64,000 nucleotides of DNA from Bacteroidaceae bacterium (GCA_017650105.1 JAGCFO010000007.1:1-64000), one strand, 5' to 3'; counted from the first letter of the stretch, positions 17,115-26,561 are shown. Numbers and translations: made by a program. Notes: generated by a model not told the origin, from the letters alone.

Positions 17115-17681
17115 TCACACCTTCTCCACCTCTACCGTATCGGTGCCGATGGTTCTCAGAATCTTTGCCTTCGCTCCTGTGGGAATCTCATCGTTTGCCG
17201 AAACGGCATCAAGCTCGTGCACCGAGCCGCGCACGCTCACCTGCACCTTTCCCTTGCCGTCTCCGGGAGCAGGGATGCGCAGATATACGTCGGCGACGGC
17301 TCCCACCGACTCCTCGATGTGGAACGTCTTGTCCACGCCGAGCTTCATCACCTGACGTACGATTATCACCCAGATGATAACGAAGGCCACACCCACGCCA
17401 ACGGCAGCTGCCTGCAGCCACGCGGGAGAAGATATAACATTCTTGAAACAAATGCCCGCCCAGCCGTATCCGAGCAGGAAGTTCACCAGGTTCTTCAACG
17501 TGAAGAATCCCGAAACGCCGTCGGCATCCACGCCGTCGAGCCCTCCGGCATCCAAGTCGGTATCATGATCCAGTCCGATAAACGTCATGATTGTCTGGAT
17601 GACAAAAACGATGCTGGCAATGATAGCCACCATCCAAAAAATCTTCTGTGCCGGTTCAAGGGCATTATATGCTTCCATCAT
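17115..17681 (-). CDS. NfeD-like membrane protein
   Basis: This 188-residue protein has three predicted membrane segments (near 15-35, 65-85, 90-112) and a C-terminal OB-fold-like domain (ESVGAVADVYLRIPAPGDGKGKVQVS...GAKAKILRTIGTDTVEV), the structure of short NfeD proteins. NfeD partners flotillin in membrane microdomains, and the flotillin gene follows 162 nt downstream. The start is one of two adjacent ATG codons (17681, 17678). The promoter lies 39 nt upstream. Confidence 0.85.
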   Translation of the reverse strand: MMEAYNALEPAQKIFWMVAIIASIVFVIQTIMTFIGLDHDTDLDAGGLDGVDADGVSGFFTLKNLVNFLLGYGWAGICFKNVISSPAWLQAAAVGVGVAFVIIWVIIVRQVMKLGVDKTFHIEESVGAVADVYLRIPAPGDGKGKVQVSVRGSVHELDAVSANDEIPTGAKAKILRTIGTDTVEVEKV

Positions 17682-17719
17682 AGTCGTTAGTTTTTTAATG
17701 ATTCATACTATTTCAATAT

Positions 17720-17752
17720 GCAAAGATATGTTTTTCCTCGCAAACTTCAAAA
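17720..17752 (-). promoter_or_regulatory. Promoter of the NfeD-flotillin-prsW operon
   Basis: On the minus strand TTTTG (17748-17752) and TATCTTTGC (17720-17728) are 19 nt apart. The 350-nt gap 17682-18031 holds this promoter and a divergent one; I see no gene in it. Confidence 0.82.
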
Positions 17753-17988
17753 TAATAACGGCAGAAATATATACAAATTTCGTTAAAAAATCCGCAGTTC
17801 CTTACCTCCTTCTCCTTATTTTAAATGCAACACGCCAGACGAAGACAGGAGGGCTGCATAGGGAGAGAAATGAGGACTATTTCGGCATCTCCACTCTCAC
17901 AAAGGGGGCTGAAGAGATAATGCCTCAAAAAAACAAGGCAAATTATGTTAATTTTTAACGAAAAAGCCAAAAGAACGAAGATTTTCAC

Positions 17989-17997
17989 TACCTTTGT
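17989..17997 (+). promoter_or_regulatory. -7 promoter box for the Crp/Fnr regulator gene
   Basis: TACCTTTGT lies 34 nt upstream of the chosen ATG. No clear -33 box is seen. Confidence 0.55.
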
Positions 17998-18031
17998 TGC
18001 AGAAAAAGGTCACATCAACTCCGGCACCAGT

Positions 18032-18712
18032 ATGAAGAGCATCGACTCATCAATGACTAGCACCCTCCTGTCGCTGTCGCTTTTCCAGGGACTGACGCGA
18101 GAAGAGCTTATGGACATACTGACAAAGACGCGCCTCGAGTTTGTCAACCTGAAGGACAGCTACGTTCTCCGGCAGGGCGACAGGCACGAGCAAGTCTTCT
18201 TTATCATCAGCGGAAACGTCGTGCGCGAATACAAAGACCCGGAGGGGCGCTTCACTTTCTGTGAGCCAGTTTGCGGAGACGTCATCGAGGCGTCTTCACT
18301 CTTCGGGCGCGACACTACGTTGCGAGCCAGTTATCGGGCAGAGGGAAACGTCACCTTGATGAAGTTCGACAAGCGCTACCTTTTCAACGTTTTCAACCAT
18401 TTTGCTATCGTGCAGCTCAACATTCTCAACAGCCTTTGCGCCAGCACCCAAGCGTCGGAAGAAAAGACTTTCATCTCTTCGGGAAAAAACATCGGCACTT
18501 CGCTCTATCAGTTTGTCACAGGGCTAAGCCTCTATCACGAGGGAGCAAAGACGCTGGAGATAACACGTGTCGACCTGGCTGACTTGCTGGGATGTAACAG
18601 GCGCGCGATGTCGGATTTGATGACGCAATGGGACGAGCGGGGAATCATCGTTATTGGCTACAGGCAATTCATCATTCCCAGCCTCGAAACGCTGAAGCAA
18701 ATAATCGGATAA
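18032..18712 (+). CDS. Crp/Fnr family transcriptional regulator
   Basis: This 226-residue protein has a cyclic-nucleotide-binding-type beta-roll (about 15-120, with VLRQGDRHEQVFFIISGNVVR in two parts) and a C-terminal winged helix (ITRVDLADLLGCNRRAMSDLM). There is no cysteine cluster of the FNR type, so an oxygen-sensing cluster is unlikely. The ATG at 18032 lies 34 nt after a promoter box; an ATG at 18053 is an alternative. The M3 peptidase gene follows 24 nt later, so the regulator may head that transcript. Its regulon cannot be told from this window. Confidence 0.85.
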   Translation: MKSIDSSMTSTLLSLSLFQGLTREELMDILTKTRLEFVNLKDSYVLRQGDRHEQVFFIISGNVVREYKDPEGRFTFCEPVCGDVIEASSLFGRDTTLRASYRAEGNVTLMKFDKRYLFNVFNHFAIVQLNILNSLCASTQASEEKTFISSGKNIGTSLYQFVTGLSLYHEGAKTLEITRVDLADLLGCNRRAMSDLMTQWDERGIIVIGYRQFIIPSLETLKQIIG

Positions 18713-18736
18713 TCAACCCATCGACTGCTAACTATT

Positions 18737-20788
18737 ATGTGCGATAAATCAACGAATCCTTTCCTCATGCCCTTCGGCACGCTTCACGACACGATTCCCT
18801 TCGACCGAATCAAGCTGTCTGACTACGAGCCTGCCATCCTTGAGGGCATCCGCAGGCATAACGCTGAGATAGATGCCATCATCTCAAACCCGAAGCCTGC
18901 TGGATTTGAAAACACCATAGAGGCTCTCGACCGTTCGGGAATGCTTCTCACGCTTGTCATTACCGTTCTTGAAAATCTCAATCAGGCAAACACGTCTGAC
19001 GAGATGCAAGAACTGGTGCTCAAGCTCACTCCCCTACTCACCGAGCACAGCAACAATATCACCCTCAACTCTGCCCTCTACGCGCGCATCAAGGAGGCAG
19101 CAGGCAACATTCAGCGCCAAGAACTTACTACGGAGCAGAACCGTCTGCTCGACAACACTTTGCGCGCCTTTGTCAGAAGCGGAGCCGACTTGAACGACAA
19201 CGAGAAAGAGGCTTACCGCAACATTACGAACCAACTGGCGCAGGCAGCCATTCTTTTCGACCAGAATCACCTGAAGGCAACTAACGCTTTCCGCCTTAAC
19301 ATAAAGGATGAAAAACAGTTGTCTGGAATCCCCGTTTCGGCGATGGAAATGGCAGCCGAGGAGGCTTCTTCACACGGAGAGGAGGGCTGGACTTTTACGC
19401 TGCATGCTCCTCTCTACACTCCGATGATGAAGTACTGCGACAGCCGAGAGCTCCGAAAGGAGATGTTTATGGCTTACAACACGCAGGCCCTTTCAGGAGA
19501 AAACAGCAATGTGGAGATAGTGCGCTCTATCGTCAATCTACGCATCAAGCTGGCGCAACTCCTCGGTTACGACACCTTTGCCGACTATGTTTTGGAAGAA
19601 CGAATGGCAGAAGACAAAGCAACTGTGGATGCAATGTACAAGCAACTCTTGGAGGCATATTTGCCCATTGCCCGCAAGGATGTGGAAGCCGTTACCGAAC
19701 AGGCTCGCTCTGAGGAGGGAGAGGACTTTGCGCTGATGCCCTGGGACTTCGCATACTATGCCGAGCATCTCCGTAAGGTCAAATACAACTTCGACGAAGA
19801 GAAACTTCGCCCATACCTCCAGCTGGAGCACGTGATAGAGGGAGTTTTCGGCTTGGCTACCAAGCTTTACGGCATCTCTTTCAAGGAAAATCCGCAGATA
19901 CAGGTTTATCATCCCGACGTGAAGGCGTATGAGGTGTTTGACGTCGACGGTTCGTTCCTCGCTGTGCTATACGCAGACTTTTTCCCGCGCAAGGAAAAGA
20001 GTTCCGGAGCGTGGATGACTTCATACAAGAGACAATGGATTGAGCCCGACGGTACCGACAGCCGTCCTCACGTCTCCATTACTACCAATTTCACAAAACC
20101 GACAGCAAACAAACCCGCCTTGCTGACATACGGGGAATTGGAGACATTCCTTCATGAATTCGGGCATGCTCTGCACGGCATTTTCTCTGCCACACACTAT
20201 CCCTCGCTCTGCAGTCCTGAGGTTGTGTGGGACTTTGTGGAAATGCCTTCGCAGATAATGGAGAATTTTGGCAGAGAAAAGGCTTTTCTCCGTTCTTTTG
20301 CCTTCCATTATCAGACAGGAGAACCGCTTCCCGACACACTCATCGACGGACTTCTGCAAGCAAGAAACTTCAATGCTGGCTATGCTTGTATCCGTCAGGT
20401 AAGTTTCGGCCTGCTTGATTTTGCCTGGCATTCGCGCCAAACACCTTTCGACGGAGATGTAGTTGCCTACGAAAAGGAGGCATTCCGCCCCACTCAACTT
20501 CTTCCTCCCCTACCCGACACTTGCATGACGGTTCAATTCAGTCACATCATGTCAGGGGGGTATGCAGCAAGCTACTACAGCTATAAATGGTCTGAGATGC
20601 TTGATGCAGATGCCTTCAGCGTTTTTGCGGCAGACGGAGTCATCAGCGCAAAAGTCGCTAACCGATTCCGAAAAGAGATTCTCGAGCGGGGAGATGCAGA
20701 ACATCCCAAAGTGCTCTACCACAACTTCCGAGGGCAAGAGCCCACTATCGATGCGTTGCTACGTCGAGATGGAATAGTTAAATCATAA
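18737..20788 (+). CDS. dcp: M3 family metallopeptidase (peptidyl-dipeptidase Dcp-like)
   Basis: This 683-residue protein has the length and motifs of Dcp/oligopeptidase A: the zinc site HEFGHALHG (His473, Glu474, His477) with the third ligand in the SPEVVWDFVEMPSQIMEN region, and a C-terminal SHIMSGGYAASYYSYKWSE block. It has no signal peptide, so it likely degrades short peptides in the cytoplasm. It opens a run with a DUF4847 lipoprotein, dCMP deaminase and S41 peptidase that is conserved in Bacteroidales. Confidence 0.93.
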   Translation: MCDKSTNPFLMPFGTLHDTIPFDRIKLSDYEPAILEGIRRHNAEIDAIISNPKPAGFENTIEALDRSGMLLTLVITVLENLNQANTSDEMQELVLKLTPLLTEHSNNITLNSALYARIKEAAGNIQRQELTTEQNRLLDNTLRAFVRSGADLNDNEKEAYRNITNQLAQAAILFDQNHLKATNAFRLNIKDEKQLSGIPVSAMEMAAEEASSHGEEGWTFTLHAPLYTPMMKYCDSRELRKEMFMAYNTQALSGENSNVEIVRSIVNLRIKLAQLLGYDTFADYVLEERMAEDKATVDAMYKQLLEAYLPIARKDVEAVTEQARSEEGEDFALMPWDFAYYAEHLRKVKYNFDEEKLRPYLQLEHVIEGVFGLATKLYGISFKENPQIQVYHPDVKAYEVFDVDGSFLAVLYADFFPRKEKSSGAWMTSYKRQWIEPDGTDSRPHVSITTNFTKPTANKPALLTYGELETFLHEFGHALHGIFSATHYPSLCSPEVVWDFVEMPSQIMENFGREKAFLRSFAFHYQTGEPLPDTLIDGLLQARNFNAGYACIRQVSFGLLDFAWHSRQTPFDGDVVAYEKEAFRPTQLLPPLPDTCMTVQFSHIMSGGYAASYYSYKWSEMLDADAFSVFAADGVISAKVANRFRKEILERGDAEHPKVLYHNFRGQEPTIDALLRRDGIVKS

Positions 20789-20801
20789 TCCAATCAACCC
20801 T

Positions 20802-21275
20802 ATGCGTCATTTCCTTTCCAAGATAATCAGCACCCTTGCAGCTATATTCTTGCTTCTTGCTTCGGCAAGCTGTGAGACATCAGACAATGTCGAAGGCATC
20901 TTTGCTGCTCATCAATGGGTATTCACGGGCTTCTGCTACACTCCGAATATCGATTCAAATAAGAGTCAGCGACTCAGCTGCACGCTGGAGGGATACGACA
21001 AGGTTCACCTTGTTTCTTTCCAGTCCGACGGAAGCATCTTTATTACTCTTGACGGATGCAAGTTCAAGGGTAGCTGGATTGCCGATGGTACTAACCGCTC
21101 ATTCGCTATCACCAACCTTCGTCTTGCAGAAGGAAACGACAAAAACATCACGCCCTATGCTGAGAAATTCCTCAATGAATTAAAAGTCACTGCTTGGTAT
21201 CGGGGCGACACCAACTATCTGCAACTCTTCGATGCCGAAAAGCATTACTATCTTCTTTTCGGTCCAACCAAATAA
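20802..21275 (+). CDS. DUF4847-like lipoprotein
   Basis: This 157-residue lipoprotein has a lipobox ASASC near residue 24. The mature part is strand-rich with WVFTGFCYTPN, KFKGSWIADGTN and YLQLFDAEKHYYLLFGPT. It matches the DUF4847 type found between M3 peptidase and dCMP deaminase genes in Bacteroidales. Function is unknown. It lies 13 nt after dcp. Confidence 0.75.
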   Translation: MRHFLSKIISTLAAIFLLLASASCETSDNVEGIFAAHQWVFTGFCYTPNIDSNKSQRLSCTLEGYDKVHLVSFQSDGSIFITLDGCKFKGSWIADGTNRSFAITNLRLAEGNDKNITPYAEKFLNELKVTAWYRGDTNYLQLFDAEKHYYLLFGPTK

Positions 21276-21308
21276 ATCTATAACCGACAACTATTTACCT
21301 ATAATAAT

Positions 21309-21731
21309 ATGGAAAAATTCGACAAACGTTACATGCTGATGGCAAGCATTTGGGCTGGCAACAGCTACTGTGTGCGCCGCAAAGTAGGAGCCCTTATCGT
21401 TAAAGACAAAATGATTATCTCCGACGGTTACAACGGCACTCCCACAGGTTTTGAAAACATTTGTGAAGATGAGAATAACACCTCTAAGCCTTATGTCCTT
21501 CACGCCGAAGCCAATGCCATAACCAAGATTGCTCGCTCAAACAATAGCAGCGATGAGGCAACACTTTACGTGACGGCATCCCCCTGCATCGAGTGTGCCA
21601 AGCTTATCATTCAGTCGGGCATACGCAGAGTTGTCTACGGAGAACATTATCGTCTTACCGACGGTATTGACCTACTCAAGCGAGCAGGAATCGAGGTGGT
21701 TTATCTTCCTCTCGAGGAGTGCAAAGAATAA
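21309..21731 (+). CDS. Deoxycytidylate (dCMP) deaminase
   Basis: This 140-residue zinc enzyme converts dCMP to dUMP for thymidylate synthesis. The zinc and catalytic residues are in HAEANA (His65, Glu67) and SPCIECAK (Cys93, Cys96), and YNGTPTGFENICED is the nucleotide-site segment. It lies between the lipoprotein and S41 peptidase genes in a likely operon. Confidence 0.95.
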   Translation: MEKFDKRYMLMASIWAGNSYCVRRKVGALIVKDKMIISDGYNGTPTGFENICEDENNTSKPYVLHAEANAITKIARSNNSSDEATLYVTASPCIECAKLIIQSGIRRVVYGEHYRLTDGIDLLKRAGIEVVYLPLEECKE

Positions 21732-21807
21732 GACGCTATCAAGAAATCATCTTTATCAGAACTAGCTCTTTTGAAGTAATAACACCATTTAATATTATCA
21801 GCCAATA

Positions 21808-23427
21808 ATGAAGAATTTTTGGTATAGAGCTTTCATGCTGACGCTTGCTGCACTCATTGTATATTTCGCAGCAACCTTGCCTCGTTCGTGTGAGCATCAA
21901 ACCATCCGCGTCAACACATCAGAGAAGATCAGCTCTCTCCTTGAGCTTATCGACAAGCACTATGTTGACACAGTAAACATCGACAGCCTTGTCGAAAAGG
22001 CTATGCCGATGGTTCTAGCAGAACTTGACCCCCACTCAGTATACATCCCCGCAAAGGATTTGGAGGAAACAAACGGAGAGTTGGCAGGAAGCTTCAGCGG
22101 AGTGGGAATCCAGTTTACCATTCAGAGCGATACTATTTACGTCAGCAATATCATTCACGGAGGACCTGCCGAGAAAGTAGGTCTTTGCCCCGGAGATCGT
22201 ATTGTCACTATCGACGATAGCATATTCGTTGGGCCTAAGCTCTCAAACAAATCGGCTATGAGCCATCTGAAGGGTCCTGCAGGCTCTGTCGTAAAAGTTG
22301 GCGTCAAGCGACAAGGAGAGAAAGACCTTCTTGACTTTTCCATCGTACGAGGAAACATACCCGTCAAGAGCGTCGAGGCTGCTTACATGATAAATGAGAA
22401 GTGGGGCTATTTGGATGTCACAAAATTCGGTGAAACAACGTATGCAGAGACGCTTCTCTCCATTGCCAAGCTGATAGGAAAAGGTATGCAAGGCATCATC
22501 ATCGACTTGCGTGACAATTCTGGAGGCTACATGGGCGCCGCTATGCAAATGCTCAACGAGTTCCTTCCCAAAGGGGAAATAATCGTTTATACCGAAGGAG
22601 AAAATTCCCCGCGCCAATACTATAGAGCCGACGGAAGCGGAACTTGTAAACATCTACCTATTGTCGTCCTAACTAATGAAGGAAGCGCATCGGCAAGTGA
22701 AATCTTTGCCGGAGCCATACAAGACAACGACAGAGGCACCATTATCGGAAGACGCACCTTTGGCAAAGGGCTTGTACAGCAACCTTTTGACTTTTCCGAC
22801 GGTTCTTCGGTGCGCCTTACTATAGCCCGCTACCATACCCCCAGCGGGAGGTGTATTCAAAAGCCATATTCCAAGGGAAGCGACACCAACTACCAGCTTG
22901 ATTTATTAACTCGCTATGAGCACGGCGAATTCTTCAATCAAGACAGCATACGCCAAAACGAGAACGAAACATACAAAACGAAGAACGGACGTACCGTTTA
23001 TGGAGGAGGAGGCATTATGCCCGATATTTTCGTTCCGCAAGACACTACTGGCTTTAATGCTTGCTACATGAGTCTTTCGCGAAGTGGATTGTTCCGCTCC
23101 TATACATTCAACTATACCGACGTTCATCGCACGGAACTTTCTAAATACAACACGATGGAAAGCCTCTACGAGTACGTCAGCAAAGCAGGACTTTTCAGCA
23201 ACTTCATAGCCGAAGCCAGACGGAAAGGAATCGTCAATCCTTCTGCAGGAGAACTAGACGAAGCACGCAAAAATATCACCACAGTCCTCTACGGCAATGT
23301 CATTTACAATATGCTCGGCATGGAGGAATATCTGCGTTTCCTCAACCAGAGCGACCCTGTGGTGCTCAAAGCTGTTGACATCCTTGAAAAGGGAGAAAGC
23401 GTCCCTGCTTTTCCTTCTGAGAAGTAA
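21808..23427 (+). CDS. S41 family C-terminal processing peptidase
   Basis: This 539-residue envelope protease has an N-terminal membrane anchor or signal, a PDZ domain (about 85-170, with SGVGIQF and GGPAEKVGLCPGDRI) and the S41 catalytic core: LRDNSGGYMGAAMQM, the serine motif NEGSASASEIFAGAIQD and the lysine motif IGRRTFGKGLVQQPF. It cleaves the C-termini of exported proteins. The ~110-residue C-terminal extension (after GGGIMPDIFVP) is usual in the Bacteroidales form. Confidence 0.92.
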   Translation: MKNFWYRAFMLTLAALIVYFAATLPRSCEHQTIRVNTSEKISSLLELIDKHYVDTVNIDSLVEKAMPMVLAELDPHSVYIPAKDLEETNGELAGSFSGVGIQFTIQSDTIYVSNIIHGGPAEKVGLCPGDRIVTIDDSIFVGPKLSNKSAMSHLKGPAGSVVKVGVKRQGEKDLLDFSIVRGNIPVKSVEAAYMINEKWGYLDVTKFGETTYAETLLSIAKLIGKGMQGIIIDLRDNSGGYMGAAMQMLNEFLPKGEIIVYTEGENSPRQYYRADGSGTCKHLPIVVLTNEGSASASEIFAGAIQDNDRGTIIGRRTFGKGLVQQPFDFSDGSSVRLTIARYHTPSGRCIQKPYSKGSDTNYQLDLLTRYEHGEFFNQDSIRQNENETYKTKNGRTVYGGGGIMPDIFVPQDTTGFNACYMSLSRSGLFRSYTFNYTDVHRTELSKYNTMESLYEYVSKAGLFSNFIAEARRKGIVNPSAGELDEARKNITTVLYGNVIYNMLGMEEYLRFLNQSDPVVLKAVDILEKGESVPAFPSEK

Positions 23428-23447
23428 GGCTAACGATCCATATAAAA

Positions 23448-23485
23448 ACGAATAGAGGGGATGCAGCAGCATTCCCTCTATTCGT
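23448..23485. terminator. Bidirectional terminator
   Basis: ACGAATAGAGGG pairs with CCCTCTATTCGT, with further pairing (ATGC/GCAT) inside the loop. It lies between convergent genes; the minus strand continues with TTTTTATA. Confidence 0.82.
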
Positions 23486-23530
23486 ATACTCTAAGTCTCT
23501 TGACTTTGAGGCAGGCTTGCTCTTGTGCAA

Positions 23531-24076
23531 TTAGAAACCGAAATTGTAGCAGAGTTTCAGCACCATGAGGAGAGACGGATTTATATACTCCTTCTCCAAA
23601 CGAGTGTTGACACGCTCAATGCCCAAATCAACGCCGAAGTGCCCCAGCTGATAGCCGATAGCACCAGCGAAGTAAAGTCCGGCATACTTGTAATCATTCG
23701 AAGCACGTTTGGAACCGAAAGCAGCACCCACCTTTCCGTCAAGATAGAACACCTGTCCTCCTGGAGTAAAATACAGACGGTCGTTCAGATAGACGGGAAC
23801 CCAGTTAGAGCCCCCTGCAATTCCCATGTTGGCAGCCACACCGGCACCAGCATAGAAGTGAGGCGTAGCAAAAGCACCGAAGTTGCCCTCCAGGCGGAAA
23901 GCCTGCCCGCAACTCTTGGCACCACCATAAACATAGCCAACGGCTACATTACCTGTCACCCATCTGGGAGCGCCCCAGTCATCGCCAGGCACGCCACGAT
24001 AGCCGTAGTAAGCCTGACCAAAACTCATGGTGCTGCAAAAGAGCACCAACAAAGCAAATAAAGAAATCTTTTTCAT
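23531..24076 (-). CDS. Small outer-membrane beta-barrel protein, function unknown
   Basis: This 181-residue protein has a signal peptide (ending SFGQ) and alternating short strands rich in Gly and aromatics, ending KLCYNFGF, a typical barrel C-terminus. About eight strands would fit. I recognise no specific family. It has its own consensus promoter 39 nt upstream and no partner gene. Confidence 0.65.
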   Translation of the reverse strand: MKKISLFALLVLFCSTMSFGQAYYGYRGVPGDDWGAPRWVTGNVAVGYVYGGAKSCGQAFRLEGNFGAFATPHFYAGAGVAANMGIAGGSNWVPVYLNDRLYFTPGGQVFYLDGKVGAAFGSKRASNDYKYAGLYFAGAIGYQLGHFGVDLGIERVNTRLEKEYINPSLLMVLKLCYNFGF

Positions 24077-24114
24077 TGTTGTTTATATCTAAAAGTTGAA
24101 TGTTTTCTCTGCAG

Positions 24115-24148
24115 GCAAAGATAGTGCAAGGTAAGCGGAGAAACAAAA
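24115..24148 (-). promoter_or_regulatory. Promoter of the small barrel protein gene
   Basis: On the minus strand TTTTG (24144-24148) and TATCTTTGC (24115-24123) are 20 nt apart. Confidence 0.82.
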
Positions 24149-24249
24149 TTATTCTCAATTATTTTTGACCTGAGCATGAGTATCTTTAACTGAAAGGGTG
24201 TATCGTCTCTTCAAAATCACTCCGAGCGAAAGGCACCATTAGGCTTTCG

Positions 24250-25533
24250 CTAGAGATTAAAAAACTCGGCAAAGGCTTTGCAGGCATATTCTTGGTCGGC
24301 TATGCAGGCTGTTTCGCGCACGGAGTGCATTCCCCACATGGGGTTTCCCATATCAACGCCGCGCATGGGAAGCTGCGAAGTGAGGATGTTGCCAAGAGTA
24401 GAACCTCCCGCGCTATCGGAATGATTAACAAAGTATTGACAAGGAACTCCTGCCTTGCGGCACACTTCGGCAAACACAGCTGCCGACTCGGCATCGGTAA
24501 CGTATTTCTGATTGGCATTGATCTTGATGACAGGCCCTCCTCCCATTACGGGATGATTTGTCGGATCATGCTTTTCGGGATAGTTAGGATGTACGGCGTG
24601 AGCCATATCGGCGCTAATCATAAATGACTGCTCCACAGCGCGATAGAGAGCCTCGCTGCTACCAGCTACACGCTCCAGCAAATTGCGCAATACGGGAGAA
24701 GCCGCTCCTTGCTTGGTGCCGCTCCCCGTCTCCTCGTTGTCAAAGACGGCAAGCACCTGCGTCATCGTCGTAGGCTTGCTGTGAAGCATCGCATACAGCC
24801 CGGCATGAACCATAGCCAAATCGTCGAGCCGCCCGCAAGAGATGAACTCCTCGTTCAGCCCTACGAGGGTAGCGGGCTGTGTGTCGTAGAGCGAGAGATC
24901 GAAGTCGAGGATATCCTCTCGCTTCACTTTCAGCTCTTCGGCAAGAGTATCGAGCAACAGGTTGCCTGCCTCCAGCTTCTCGTTGATGATGCCCAGCACG
25001 GGAAGCATATCTTTCTGCTTCGAAAGAGGATTACCGTCGTTTACCTGCCGATTGAAATGTATGGCAAGATGCGGTATGATGAGCAGCGGACGTTTCACGC
25101 AGATGCGGCGCGTAACGGGGTGTAGCGGGTCGTTGCCTCGCAGGATGACTCGTCCCGCAACGCTCAGGGGACGGTCGAACCACGTATAGAGAATAGCTCC
25201 GCCATAGACTTCGGTGTTGAGTTTCACCACTCCTCCTTCACACTTGATGGTAGCGTGGGGCTTGATGCGGAATCCAGGACTGTCGCTATGGGCACATATC
25301 AGCTTGAAACCAGCCTCAGCCGGTACCTTGCTACCCATGCGGAAGGCATACACCGACGTGTGATTCTTGGTGATGAAATACTGGCTTCCTGGCTTCAGCT
25401 CGGGAAGGGGCGCAGCAGCATCCAGACGAACGAAACCGTTTGCCTCGAGCTGGTCCTCAACATACTGAGTAGCAAGGAAATTGACAGGCGACGCATCCAG
25501 CAGCGCCATCAGTGAAGAAGCTATCTCTTTCAT
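24250..25533 (-). CDS. M18 family aminopeptidase
   Basis: This 427-residue dinuclear zinc aminopeptidase has the M18 signatures ICAHSDSPGFRIKP, LNTEVYGGAILYTWFDRPL, FDNEETGSGTKQGA and a late GMHSVRE histidine. It has no signal peptide, so it trims peptides in the cytoplasm, preferring acidic or neutral N-termini in known relatives. ATG 25533 (MKEIASSLMALLDASP) fits the family N-terminus; 17 extra codons upstream are not needed. It stands alone with its own promoter. Confidence 0.93.
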   Translation of the reverse strand: MKEIASSLMALLDASPVNFLATQYVEDQLEANGFVRLDAAAPLPELKPGSQYFITKNHTSVYAFRMGSKVPAEAGFKLICAHSDSPGFRIKPHATIKCEGGVVKLNTEVYGGAILYTWFDRPLSVAGRVILRGNDPLHPVTRRICVKRPLLIIPHLAIHFNRQVNDGNPLSKQKDMLPVLGIINEKLEAGNLLLDTLAEELKVKREDILDFDLSLYDTQPATLVGLNEEFISCGRLDDLAMVHAGLYAMLHSKPTTMTQVLAVFDNEETGSGTKQGAASPVLRNLLERVAGSSEALYRAVEQSFMISADMAHAVHPNYPEKHDPTNHPVMGGGPVIKINANQKYVTDAESAAVFAEVCRKAGVPCQYFVNHSDSAGGSTLGNILTSQLPMRGVDMGNPMWGMHSVRETACIADQEYACKAFAEFFNL

Positions 25534-25629
25534 AATGAAACGTTTTATATCATGGTGTATTAAGATTCGCAAAACAATATACAAGGCGGGCAGACGAGAG
25601 CGAAAACCGGTTTCTGCCCTTTCCCGTTG

Positions 25630-25662
25630 ACAAAGATAAGGCGAAACGGAGGAAAATGCAAA
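25630..25662 (-). promoter_or_regulatory. Promoter of the M18 aminopeptidase gene
   Basis: On the minus strand TTTG (25659-25662) and TATCTTTGT (25630-25638) are 20 nt apart. The 500-nt gap 25534-26035 holds this promoter, a modular repeat and the tRNA promoter. Confidence 0.75.
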
Positions 25663-25730
25663 TTATTCCGAGTTTTTTCGGAAGCATACATCACGTCTCG
25701 CAGAACATATTTAGAAAGGTATGCTCGGAG

Positions 25731-25803
25731 ATGAAATATGAAGAAGGGAAAAAATTTTTTGGAGAACAAATATCGCGATATGAAGAAGGAAAAAAGCGAG
25801 ATG
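25731..25803 (+). repeat. Modular intergenic repeat, locus 3 (cleanest copy)
   Basis: The order of modules is ATATGAAGAAGGG, AAAAAATTTTTT, GGAGAACAAAT, ATCGCGATATGAAGAAGG. Two palindromes (A6T6 and ATCGCGAT) are embedded. It lies between divergent transcription units. Confidence 0.8.
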
Positions 25804-25951
25804 TATTGAGCATAATTCCAGCTGCCCAAAATCGCGTTTCCAAACGGTTGTCAGCAGCGGGGAAAAACTCGTCCAACGCTGCATTTCGACAATCAAACAG
25901 AAGGGGAAGACAACGATTATGCATTTTTTTGGAAAAAATTTGCCCAAAATG

Positions 25952-25983
25952 TTTGCGGGTTTCCAAAATAGCGTTACCTTTGC
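25952..25983 (+). promoter_or_regulatory. Promoter of the tRNA cluster
   Basis: TTTG at 25952-25955 and TACCTTTGC at 25975-25983 are 19 nt apart, 52 nt upstream of the first tRNA. Confidence 0.85.
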
Positions 25984-26035
25984 ATCCGCTTTCGTCAAAG
26001 AAAGCAAGCGATATTTGAATCGTTGCATGCGTGTT

Positions 26036-26108
<73 letters not shown>

Positions 26109-26118
26109 CGCACGGAAT

Positions 26119-26200
26119 GCCCAGGTGGCGGAATGGTAGACGCGCTCGTTTCAGGTGCGAGTGTTGAACAGACGTGCAGGTTCGAGTCCTGTTCTGGGCA
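26119..26200 (+). tRNA. tRNA-Leu (CAG)
   Basis: An 82-nt class II tRNA with a long variable arm: acceptor GCCCAGG/TCTGGGC, anticodon stem CTCGT/GCGAG with loop TTCAGGT, so anticodon CAG. Confidence 0.93.
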
Positions 26201-26239
26201 CTTCTACGATTTTCACGACAGCAACGGAAACTGGTAAAT

Positions 26240-26323
26240 GGAGAGATGGCGGAATTGGTAGACGCGCTACTTTGAGGGGGTAGTGACAGTATTGTCGTGT
26301 GAGTTCGAGTCTCATTCTCTTCA
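26240..26323 (+). tRNA. tRNA-Leu (GAG)
   Basis: An 84-nt class II tRNA: acceptor GGAGAGA/TCTCTTC, anticodon stem CTACT/GGTAG with loop TTGAGGG, so anticodon GAG, with a long variable arm. Confidence 0.93.
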
Positions 26324-26337
26324 CTCAAATTGGAAAT

Positions 26338-26356
26338 AGCTCAATAGAGCTTTTTT
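26338..26356 (+). terminator. Weak terminator inside the tRNA cluster
   Basis: A 5-bp stem AGCTC/GAGCT is followed by TTTTTT, located between the Leu (GAG) and second Gly tRNA. Its short stem suggests partial read-through, or an older end of the cluster. Confidence 0.5.
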
Positions 26357-26363
26357 CCTTTTT

Positions 26364-26436
<73 letters not shown>

Positions 26437-26444
26437 CCTTGTGG

Positions 26445-26467
26445 AACCGTCATACGACGGTTTTTTT
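26445..26467 (+). terminator. Terminator of the tRNA cluster
   Basis: AACCGTC pairs with GACGGTT across a 4-nt loop, followed by TTTTT. Confidence 0.88.
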
Positions 26468-26552
26468 GTTTTCAGCCCTTTCGATTGAAAAAATCCACTA
26501 TTTATCAATAAAAGTCCACGAGGAAAAAAGACTCTCTTTTGAAAAACATTCG

Positions 26553-26561
26553 TATATTTGC
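26553..26561 (+). promoter_or_regulatory. -7 promoter box for the esterase-GH95 operon
   Basis: TATATTTGC lies 29 nt upstream of the chosen ATG. A TTTTG at 26537 is too close to be its -33 partner. Confidence 0.6.
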
